From: JAAOZP01 sp964616835
GTDB lineage: Archaea; Thermoproteota; EX4484-205; JAAOZP01
DNA length: 16,147 bases
Direction: 5' to 3'
NCBI GenBank assembly: GCA_964616835.1
Contig: CAZTSG010000027.1
Span: 1-16,147 of the forward strand
Of this stretch, positions 7,457 through 13,379 are shown one piece after another; positions within the stretch are counted from its first letter, which is position 1; each line of letters starts with the position of its first letter. Both the position numbers and the translations under genes were made by a program. The notes below the pieces were generated by a model. The model did no database searches. It was not told where the DNA came from and was given only the letters and a program-made list of their open reading frames with translations.

Positions 7457-7472
7457 CTCTTCTAAGGAAGAG
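7457..7472. other. Small perfect hairpin in the deacetylase-HEPN intergenic region
   Basis: CTCTTC-TAAG-GAAGAG forms a 6-bp stem with a 4-nt loop. It is not followed by a T-run, so its role is unclear. Nothing else, coding or RNA-like, is seen between 7369 and about 7510. Confidence 0.3.
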
Positions 7473-7515
7473 AATTAACAGGGTAGAGAAGGAATGCAAC
7501 TTACTTTTTCAGTAT

Positions 7516-7532
7516 TCTTAAAAACTTTAATA
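7516..7532 (+). promoter_or_regulatory. TATA-like promoter of the HEPN-MNT pair
   Basis: An A/T-rich element, CTTAAAAACTTTAA, lies about 30 nt before the ATG at 7558, compatible with a leaderless bicistronic transcript. Confidence 0.4.
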
Positions 7533-7557
7533 GTATCTTCCAAATAATTTTCTAGTA

Positions 7558-8099
7558 ATGCCACGTGTCGATGAAGTGAAGCTTTTAAGAAAGAGAGCAA
7601 AGTCCTTTTTTTCAAAAGCCCTAGATAGCTTAAATTCAGGAGATTACGATTTAGCCGCCTTCTTGTCAGAACAGGCTGTGCAACTTTACCTTAAATCAGT
7701 ATTATTAGAAAAGATAGGCGATTNNNNNNNNNNNNNNNNNNNNNNNNNNNNNNNNNNNNNNNNNNNNNNNNNNNNNNNNNNNNNNNNNNNNNNNNNNNNN
7801 NNNNNNNNNNNNNNNNNNNNNNNGAACAGGCTGTGCAACTTTACCTTAAATCAGTATTATTAGAAAAGATAGGCGATTATCCTAGAGTACACTCGATCTT
7901 AACTATTTTGTCAATCCTTGAAAAGTTACCGGATTGCAAAGACCTTGTGAAACTTCTTGAAAAGAAGAAGATGGAAGTTGGATTATTGGAAGATGCATAC
8001 ATAGCTTCAAGATATCTGGTGAGGGAGTATACTAAAGAGGAGGCAGAAATTCTAGTAAGCCTTGCAAAGGAGGTTTTGGAACATGGAGAATTATGTTGA
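7558..8099 (+). CDS. HEPN-domain protein (toxin of HEPN/MNT pair), split by assembly gap
   Basis: As given, the gene is interrupted by 100 Ns. The 55 bases before the gap (7669-7723) are identical to the 55 after it (7824-7878). Keeping one copy and deleting the Ns leaves an uninterrupted frame of 129 codons (128 residues). It starts at the ATG at 7558 and ends at the TGA at 8097-8099. The protein is all-helical with the N-terminal HEPN pattern A-A-F-L-S-E-Q-A-V-Q-L-Y-L-K, then D-Y-P-R-V-H-S and Y-I-A-S-R-Y-L-V-R-E-Y. HEPN proteins paired with a nucleotidyltransferase are commonly ribonuclease toxins neutralised by AMPylation. The usual R-x4-6-H catalytic motif is not obvious: after R100 the expected histidine position is Glu, next to Tyr106. 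Activity is therefore uncertain. The stop overlaps the MNT gene by 17 bases. Confidence 0.82.
7669..7723 (+). repeat. Left copy of 55-nt duplication flanking the gap
   Basis: Identical over its full length to 7824-7878 and ending exactly at the first N. This is best explained as an unmerged contig overlap rather than a biological repeat. Confidence 0.9.
7724..7823. other. Assembly gap of 100 Ns
   Basis: Exactly 100 Ns, the conventional filler for a gap of unknown size. The flanking sequence shows no missing coding material: the HEPN frame is complete when the duplicated flanks are merged. Confidence 0.95.
7824..7878 (+). repeat. Right copy of 55-nt duplication flanking the gap
   Basis: Begins exactly at the first base after the Ns and repeats 7669-7723 without a mismatch. 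Confidence 0.9.
8069..8073 (+). promoter_or_regulatory. Shine-Dalgarno site of the MNT gene
   Basis: GGAGG lies 9 bases before the ATG at 8083, inside the HEPN coding region. It selects that ATG over an earlier in-frame start codon (TTG) at 8062. Confidence 0.7.
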
Positions 8100-8433
8100 C
8101 ATCCTCATAAAGAGGGTTGAAATGGTTAAAAACTGGAAGGAGTACGTAACTAAGATAGCAGAGGCTGCCAGATCCATACTACCGGATTCAGAGATTTATG
8201 TTTTTGGAAGCGTGGTGAAAGGAGAGGCTACAGGCGGAAGCGATGTAGATATATTGATAATTTCTGAGGGTATTCAAAAAAGCAATTTGGAGAGAGCAAA
8301 AATAAAAGTAAAAATAGAGGAGCTTTCAAACCTCCCATCGTACCATCCGTTCGAAATCCATCTGGTAAACAAAGAGGAGGGAGAATGGTACCTTAAGAGA
8401 ATCAAAGAATTAATAAATACTAAACAATTGTAA
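8083..8433 (+). CDS. Minimal nucleotidyltransferase (MNT), antitoxin of HEPN/MNT pair
   Basis: 116 residues. The polymerase-beta-type nucleotidyltransferase signature is complete: F-G-S (42-43 for G-S), ten intervening residues, then D54-V-D56, with Glu91 in F-E-I-H-L-V as the likely third carboxylate. In characterised HEPN/MNT systems such a protein transfers AMP from ATP to a tyrosine of the HEPN partner and so silences its ribonuclease activity. The strong Shine-Dalgarno and 17-base overlap with the HEPN gene show co-translation at defined ratio. The toxin-first order is common in archaea. It converges on the PAPS-reductase-like gene, with a T-run just after its stop. Confidence 0.88.
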   Translation: MENYVDILIKRVEMVKNWKEYVTKIAEAARSILPDSEIYVFGSVVKGEATGGSDVDILIISEGIQKSNLERAKIKVKIEELSNLPSYHPFEIHLVNKEEGEWYLKRIKELINTKQL

Positions 8434-8444
8434 ATAGTAATAGA

Positions 8445-8453
8445 TTTTTTCTT
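8445..8453 (+). terminator. T-run terminator after the HEPN-MNT pair
   Basis: TTTTTTCTT begins 11 bases after the TAA of the MNT gene. Archaeal termination often relies on such T-runs without a hairpin. Confidence 0.35.
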
Positions 8454-8537
8454 GGTCTCCATGTTTTCATAAGTATCGTAGTAAGTTAAAATGCAAACAC
8501 TGTTTAACTTCCCAAAGTAAGAATACAATAGCCTCGA

Positions 8538-8545
8538 ATTAAAAA
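8538..8545 (-). terminator. T-run terminator after the PAPS-reductase-like gene
   Basis: On the minus strand TTTTTAAT follows the TAA of the gene by about five bases, in a convergent intergenic region with no coding potential. Confidence 0.3.
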
Positions 8546-8549
8546 TTTG

Positions 8550-10424
8550 TTAAGCAGTACACTTAGCTTCTAAGTCGACATTATTAAGAAGCGAACGTAT
8601 GAAGAAGGAGTTTACAGGACATTTTTTCATGCAATTCCCATACTCGCATCTTAAACACAGCTGCCTATCTACAACTGGCATATTGGAAACCATCTGAATA
8701 GCTCCGACTGGACAATTATCAGCACAGGAACCACAGCCTTTGCAGAGTATTGCTCTAGCAATTAAGCTTACCGTTTTAGCAACCGCTTTCTCAACATTGC
8801 CTTCTTTAAGCATTTTTATCACTATCGATCCGTTTCTATAAACGTGTGCTTCAAAATCTTCTCTCTTAACAGTAAGTACATCGTTTTTCAGGGAGGTTTC
8901 ACCAAGCGAGACAGCTACGTTATCCAGTTTTTCAATAGGAACGTCACTAGTATTTAAAGAGATTCTTATACTGTCTACTTTCCTCTCTATCGAGACTATT
9001 CTGAGAAGCATACGATTCGAAGCCTCTTCAGCATTGATTTCTAATCCGATTCCATTAGTGAATCTGGATATTTTACCGGGTGGCTTAAGCCATCTCCATA
9101 AGTGGTATGAGACCCATTCGTTAGGAATGTTTCTCTCGCAAGCCCATTTTCTTAAACTATCCTCCCAGTTAAACCATAGGTCGGGATGCAGTTTTTCAAC
9201 CAAGTTGAATTCAGCGATTCTGCATGCAGGACACATGAAGCATCCTATTCTGTCGAAGCCTTTGAAGTAAAGCGGGTTTACAAGGTCCATCATATTGTTC
9301 ATCGCGAGGTAGAGCCAGACTTGGAGCATCGACCAATCGTTTATGGGACTGGCTACAAGCGCCGACTTTATCCAGTAATTTCTCCAAACATCTTGAGACC
9401 TAGCCCTTTCAGGAGATTCTCTCCTCCTCTGTCCGACTAGGGAAAGAACCTCGCCGTAAGAGAGAAACGTCCTGGAAGTAGGTATGAGTTTACATACTTT
9501 GCAGCACCACCTGTAGTCTCTTGCAGGGGGACCAAAAGATTCAAAGTATTGCCAGAAGCTTCCTCCAGCGTCGGCGACGAGCAGTTTCAAACCTAGTTTA
9601 GACGCAACGTTATGAACGTTCTCCACCGTCTCAGGCATTTCTAATCCAGTATCGTTGAAGAAGAGCAGAGGCTCTATTTCAGACTTTAAAGTCAGCAGTA
9701 GGAGAACCAGACTATCTTTCCCGCCAGAGTACGAGACCACTACCTTTCTGTGGAGTCTTTGATTAAGATGTAAGAGAAATTTGCATGCCCTAGACCCTCC
9801 TTTAGTCAGGTAATGCTCGTTAGCCTCTAAAACATCTTTCAAAGAAGCTTTGTGTCCTTCCATCCTCTCCACATTCTCCCAAACCCTGTTAACGAGTATA
9901 CCTTTTTCAGTTAACTCTCCCAGCCCGATCACATTACTATCAGGGTCAACCAAGGGGAGGAAAGTGCCGAGAGGAAGTTCCCAAGCCATCTTGCAACTCC
10001 CTCCGTTTAAAACAGTGCCTTCGCTAAGCCTGTTGCCGTCAACCTTTAAACCAATATTCTTCTCCTCCCAAAGCCTAATGCAGCCTTCCGCCAGAGGCTT
10101 GAAGCGCCAGGAGAGCGTGTACATGTCGAAGAACACTCTGCCAACGGGTGTGCCGTCTTGAATAATCTCGTAAGCCTGGTCGAGAAAGTGTAGGCTTGTT
10201 AAAACAGTCTGGTGGCCATCTGAAATAACAGACTCGGTAAAGTCTTCTCCATAAGAGTTTTTTATCGCCTCCCTTATGATCTCTAAATCACCTTGGAAAG
10301 CGGGGCGTGGATCAGTGTATGGGGGCAGCATTATCCTTTTTGCACTAGACCCGCATCTGCCACATGATTCTCCCAGCAATGGGACGTTACATTCTTCGCA
10401 CCAGAACAGCAAGTTTGCCTGCAT
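8550..10424 (-). CDS. Zinc-ribbon / PUA-like / PAPS-reductase-like / 2[4Fe-4S] ferredoxin fusion protein
   Basis: 624 residues, four parts. Residues 9-24 hold a zinc ribbon (C9-x2-C12, C21-x2-C24). Residues about 85-190 resemble a PUA-type RNA-binding fold (V-G-R-V-F-F-D onward). Residues about 225-410 are a PAPS-reductase-like adenylyl-binding domain with P-loop S-Y-S-G-G-K-D-S at 231-238. This domain also has a W-C-C-K-V-C-K cluster (C307, C308, C311) and G-C-F-M-C-P-A-C (C395, C398, C401), reminiscent of the iron-sulfur cysteines of APS reductases. The C-terminus is a two-cluster ferredoxin: C561, C564, C567, C571-P and C590, C593, C598, C602-P. Such proteins are widespread in archaea and usually named phosphoadenosine phosphosulfate reductase. 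The zinc ribbon and PUA-like part suggest an RNA substrate, for example a sulfur or redox-dependent tRNA modification, but that is inference. No sulfate-assimilation genes are nearby. The ATG start is preceded by a TATA-like box. Confidence 0.85.
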   Translation of the reverse strand: MQANLLFWCEECNVPLLGESCGRCGSSAKRIMLPPYTDPRPAFQGDLEIIREAIKNSYGEDFTESVISDGHQTVLTSLHFLDQAYEIIQDGTPVGRVFFDMYTLSWRFKPLAEGCIRLWEEKNIGLKVDGNRLSEGTVLNGGSCKMAWELPLGTFLPLVDPDSNVIGLGELTEKGILVNRVWENVERMEGHKASLKDVLEANEHYLTKGGSRACKFLLHLNQRLHRKVVVSYSGGKDSLVLLLLTLKSEIEPLLFFNDTGLEMPETVENVHNVASKLGLKLLVADAGGSFWQYFESFGPPARDYRWCCKVCKLIPTSRTFLSYGEVLSLVGQRRRESPERARSQDVWRNYWIKSALVASPINDWSMLQVWLYLAMNNMMDLVNPLYFKGFDRIGCFMCPACRIAEFNLVEKLHPDLWFNWEDSLRKWACERNIPNEWVSYHLWRWLKPPGKISRFTNGIGLEINAEEASNRMLLRIVSIERKVDSIRISLNTSDVPIEKLDNVAVSLGETSLKNDVLTVKREDFEAHVYRNGSIVIKMLKEGNVEKAVAKTVSLIARAILCKGCGSCADNCPVGAIQMVSNMPVVDRQLCLRCEYGNCMKKCPVNSFFIRSLLNNVDLEAKCTA

Positions 10425-10448
10425 TACTACGGTTCTCAGAGGTCCCTA

Positions 10449-10466
10449 GATGTTTAAATTTTTAAT
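10449..10466 (-). promoter_or_regulatory. TATA-like promoter of the PAPS-reductase-like gene
   Basis: The minus-strand stretch TTAAAAATTTAAACAT is centred about 31 nt before the ATG at 10424, giving a short leader. It separates this gene from the upstream permease gene, which ends 100 bases away. Confidence 0.4.
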
Positions 10467-10524
10467 TGACGCTTACCGCATCGTTAAAAGCAAAAAATAG
10501 ATTTCTCTAATCCAGGGGTCTATT

Positions 10525-12162
10525 TCATCCCATCCTCTTTAAAACCATGAGGGCTATTGCAAACTCGACTATTGAAGAAACTGCCAATCCTATTCTGCCC
10601 CAAAACTCTGAAAAGAACATCGTTAAAAAGTAATTAGCAAATACTGGAGTCACCGCAGGCAGTAATCCTCTTATTATTGTTAAATTAAGAATCCTAGCAA
10701 GTATTTGAGAAAGAATTGGAATAGGTTTCTTCCCGAATTCTTTCATAGAATACTCGCCTACAAAGGTAAGAGATGAAAACACAGCCGGAACATTGCATAC
10801 TCCACTACCTATCACCGTAAGAACATGTTCTGGAGCAAAAATAAGGAGCATAAACAGTAGAATAGCAACTAGGGCAAGATATAATGCTAAGGAAATAAAC
10901 ACTTTTGAGAACAATAAGGTTCTCTTCTTCACAGGAAGGCTTGCGATACAAGAGTATGCTTCCTCCTCTAATCTAAGTAGCAAAGAGGGCAGTAACAAGA
11001 TGTAAAATAAGACCATGTAGAATAAAAGAGTTACTAATGAAGATAGGTCGAAATATTCCTTAACAATTAAAAGGGAAGGGATGAACATGCCTATTAGAAT
11101 CACAAAGCCAAAGGGCATTAAAAGCATCATAGCGGTTTCGTGATGAGCCCTGAAAATAATTTTCAAATCTTTCTTAACCAACCCCAACCAGGGTGCTTTA
11201 GGCCTGATAGTCGTATCCATATTATTTTTCGGAGAGATCTGGAAAACTGTCTTAAACTTCCAAATACTACTTACTCTGCTGATCAGCCATTTAAGTAGAA
11301 AAATCGATGCAATTACGTATATTGATGATGCTAGTAAGGAAAGGATTACCGAAAAGCAAGCCTCTGAATCACAAATTGTTGCTGAAGCTAGGAGACCGAA
11401 GGAAAAAGGGTAGAGCAGGGCTAGTAATGGATGACTCTGGCTTGAGGCTTCAATTGATACTTTCGAAGCAATACTGATCATGAGGTTTAAAAACAAGAAA
11501 GGAGCAATCCACGACAATATGTAAAATACTCTAACAATCGCCTTCCACACGTTTATCTTTCCGTAGACGGTGACTCTAAAATAGAAATATGAGGATAAGA
11601 AAAACGCTAAGCTTAACCCAAACACTTCCGTAACCAGAACCCCCAATAAGACTATAACCGCTCCGGAGACGGAGTTGAAAACTATACCATAGGTTATAGG
11701 GATTAATAGTGTTGCGATAACTAAGGGTTTGTCAAAAATTCTTATGAAGCACATTAACAGTATTTCCGAGACATCTTCATGCAACAATGGAAGCGTAATT
11801 AAAAAATCGGATACGCGCGAAGATAGAAAGTAAGATATCCCCTCCATAAAATTAAAGGAGAAATCATAGAGTACCGTGATTAGCATAAGTGAAGTATAGT
11901 ATAAGGAAGCCGTCTCTATTGATTTAGAGGTAAGCATCCATGACATGGATGCAAAAGCAAGATTCATAAAAACTATAAAGAATATTCGAATAATTTTGTT
12001 TATATTGAATGACTTCTCAGCGATTTTTTGAACATTTTTAATTTCCTCCTCTTGAGGAAAAATTCCGCCAGACTCTAAGTGAAATGCTGATTGAAACATT
12101 ATTTCTCTGTATATTTTCTTTGACAGTCTCCAGAGTTCCACTATTTTATCACGCTTTCTCAT
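10525..12162 (-). CDS. ABC-2-type transporter permease-like membrane protein (paralogue without its own ATPase)
   Basis: 545 residues from the ATG at 12162. It is a very hydrophobic protein with about a dozen membrane segments in two halves, joined by a cytosolic segment containing P-W-L-G-L-V-K-K-D-L-K. It is clearly a paralogue of the permease at 13380-15044. Matching blocks include E-L-W-R-L-S-K-K-x-Y, S-R-V-S, I-L-L-M-C-F-I-R-x-F-D-x-P-L-V, V-T-E-V-F and P-W-L-G at the same relative positions. Proteins of this kind form the membrane pore of ABC exporters; the cargo is unknown. No ATPase gene adjoins it, so it may share the ATPase encoded at 15046-15828 or form a heterodimer with the paralogue (inference). 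A TTG at 12183 would lengthen it by seven residues. The ATG at 12162 is chosen because a CTTATAAAT box lies 28 nt upstream. The stop is TGA. Confidence 0.8.
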   Translation of the reverse strand: MRKRDKIVELWRLSKKIYREIMFQSAFHLESGGIFPQEEEIKNVQKIAEKSFNINKIIRIFFIVFMNLAFASMSWMLTSKSIETASLYYTSLMLITVLYDFSFNFMEGISYFLSSRVSDFLITLPLLHEDVSEILLMCFIRIFDKPLVIATLLIPITYGIVFNSVSGAVIVLLGVLVTEVFGLSLAFFLSSYFYFRVTVYGKINVWKAIVRVFYILSWIAPFLFLNLMISIASKVSIEASSQSHPLLALLYPFSFGLLASATICDSEACFSVILSLLASSIYVIASIFLLKWLISRVSSIWKFKTVFQISPKNNMDTTIRPKAPWLGLVKKDLKIIFRAHHETAMMLLMPFGFVILIGMFIPSLLIVKEYFDLSSLVTLLFYMVLFYILLLPSLLLRLEEEAYSCIASLPVKKRTLLFSKVFISLALYLALVAILLFMLLIFAPEHVLTVIGSGVCNVPAVFSSLTFVGEYSMKEFGKKPIPILSQILARILNLTIIRGLLPAVTPVFANYFLTMFFSEFWGRIGLAVSSIVEFAIALMVLKRMG

Positions 12163-12185
12163 TAAACAACTGCTTAGAATCAAGC

Positions 12186-12194
12186 ATTTATAAG
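12186..12194 (-). promoter_or_regulatory. TATA box of the second permease gene
   Basis: CTTATAAAT on the minus strand is centred 28 nt before the ATG at 12162. It is identical in core and spacing to the promoters of hypA and the DUF234 ATPase, and shows that this permease is transcribed separately from vapBC. Confidence 0.6.
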
Positions 12195-12260
12195 GATAAC
12201 TTGGCTAAGATTGAAAAATATGAATCCTGTTTAAAACTTAAATCCAGAACTCTCTATACC

Positions 12261-12291
12261 AAAACAATATGTCATTGCATGTTATTGTTTT
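12261..12291. repeat. Inverted repeat with 9-bp perfect arms between vapC and the second permease
   Basis: AAAACAATA (12261-12269) pairs with TATTGTTTT (12283-12291) around a 13-nt loop. It lies in the 243-base non-coding stretch 12184-12426, which otherwise holds only the permease promoter. It could be a vapBC terminator, an operator for the permease or an RNA hairpin; the sequence does not decide. Confidence 0.45.
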
Positions 12292-12426
12292 TAACAACAC
12301 TTCCGTATTAGACTCCAATTCTAAAAAAGCCCTTGATTTCTTATTATAGCTGAGACTCCGACAATTGTTTATAAATTCAGAAAATAAATTACGAGTAACG
12401 GTGCAGGGTAAGATGCTTTTTCAAGC

Positions 12427-12855
12427 CTATGGTAGCTCCCTAACTAGGATAGTGTTGACATATTTGCGTGCCACAGAAGCTAGATCCAAGTCTGCACTAA
12501 CTAGTGTTGAACCAGTTGCTTGTGTTATAACGATGTAAGCGGAGTCATAGAAAGTTATGCTTTCATCGACAGCAATCTTTAATGCTTTATGCTGCTCGTC
12601 GAGGCTGAGCGGCAGAAGCTCTGGCGCAATCTTGGAGAAAACTTCGATGCAAGATGAAGCGACTTTAAAATCTATAAGGTTCCTTCTAACAGCTTTCCAT
12701 AAAGAATTATTCAGCTCGTAAACAAGAATATTCGGAGCATAGAGCCTTACCAGTCCCTCCGCATACTCGTCCCTTAGCTTCCTCGCCTTAACAGTCCAAG
12801 GTTCGCCTGGGATAAACCATGCAACAACAATGCTCGCATCTACAACGTAGCTCAA
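12427..12855 (-). CDS. vapC: VapC-type PIN-domain ribonuclease toxin
   Basis: 142 residues, normal length for VapC. The PIN-domain acidic residues are visible: Asp6 in Y-V-V-D-A-S, Glu47 in L-V-Y-E-L-N-N, Asp104 in F-Y-D-S-A-Y and Asp122 or Asp124 in S-A-D-L-D-L. These bind the divalent metal that cleaves RNA; the target (often tRNA or rRNA) cannot be told. The gene starts with TTG, and this start overlaps the TGA stop of vapB in the tetramer TTGA. Translation is therefore coupled to the antitoxin, as usual for vapBC. The stop is TAG. Confidence 0.9.
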   Translation of the reverse strand: MSYVVDASIVVAWFIPGEPWTVKARKLRDEYAEGLVRLYAPNILVYELNNSLWKAVRRNLIDFKVASSCIEVFSKIAPELLPLSLDEQHKALKIAVDESITFYDSAYIVITQATGSTLVSADLDLASVARKYVNTILVRELP

Positions 12856-13073
12856 CGGCCTCTATCCTCCCGTATCCAACGCACCAGTTCTCCCTCAGAA
12901 ACAGGCTTAACACTCTTAGTGAGTTCGTCAATCTTCTTCAAAACTTCCTTGCGTTCTTCAACCTCAATTTTCTTCAAAATAGCCTCCCTAATAACTTGGC
13001 TCCAATTAATCCCTTTAAGCGCCTTCATCTTTTTCTTGACTTCTTTGTCTATACGAATAGTAATTACTGACAT
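12852..13073 (-). CDS. vapB: VapB-type ribbon-helix-helix antitoxin
   Basis: 73 residues. The N-terminus M-S-V-I-T-I-R-I-D-K-E-V is the DNA-binding beta strand of a ribbon-helix-helix (CopG-like) protein. The two helices follow (K-K-K-M-K-A-L, then N-W-S-Q-V-I-R-E-A-I). The charged C-terminal half is the likely VapC-binding tail. Antitoxins of this type bind VapC and repress their own promoter. The ATG at 13073 is preferred over the TTG at 13076 because it lies about 28 nt from the TATA box. It overlaps vapC by four bases. Confidence 0.88.
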   Translation of the reverse strand: MSVITIRIDKEVKKKMKALKGINWSQVIREAILKKIEVEERKEVLKKIDELTKSVKPVSEGELVRWIREDRGR

Positions 13074-13083
13074 CAAATTTATG

Positions 13084-13102
13084 TAAATACCTTGTGTATT
13101 TA
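13084..13102. promoter_or_regulatory. Palindromic candidate VapB operator
   Basis: A perfect inverted repeat, TAAATAC-CTTGT-GTATTTA, has one arm overlapping the vapB TATA box and the other lying just before the start codon. This is the expected place for autorepression by the ribbon-helix-helix antitoxin. Confidence 0.6.
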
Positions 13103-13104
13103 AG
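13097..13104 (-). promoter_or_regulatory. TATA box of vapBC
   Basis: CTTAAATA on the minus strand is centred about 27-28 nt before the ATG at 13073. Confidence 0.55.
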
Positions 13105-13379
13105 CTTTATCTTCGCAATAAGCGGGAGGAACAATAAGCTGAAATCTTTTCAACCAAAAAGCGAATTCTCGATTGAGGCGAACAACGTTAAGCTACCTTA
13201 AAAACGAGTAGAAAAACCTGATTCCATCGCTCAGAATATTGTTGGGATACACGCAGGCAATACTAAGGGTTAGAAAACAGATTGCTCCCATGGAACGAGA
13301 TGCTGGGAACTAGGGTAAACCAAGCAAAGCTTTTAGTAACTTCTGTTTTATTGTTCCCAAATTACAAATTATAATAGGA
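13105..13379. other. Non-coding spacer between vapBC and the first permease, nothing recognised
   Basis: Apart from the vapBC promoter and operator just beyond its left end, I see no open frame of note, tRNA, terminator-like hairpin or repeat beyond a chance 8-base direct repeat (CAATAAGC at 13116 and 13132). Such a long spacer is unusual in this compact window. Confidence 0.5.

Noticed and set aside
7669..7878. The 55-nt duplicates as target-site or mobile-element repeats
   Set aside because: They abut the N run exactly on both sides and merging them restores the reading frame, which points to assembly.
8550..10424. Sulfate-assimilation PAPS reductase
   Set aside because: The added zinc ribbon, PUA-like part and ferredoxin, and the lack of neighbouring sulfate genes, make the plain enzyme name misleading.
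12413..12538. 41-codon plus-strand frame behind a TATA-like TTTATAAAT (12368-12376), antisense to the 3' end of vapC
   Set aside because: Short, no recognisable product, and it overlaps a convincing vapC; an antisense transcript is possible but unsupported.
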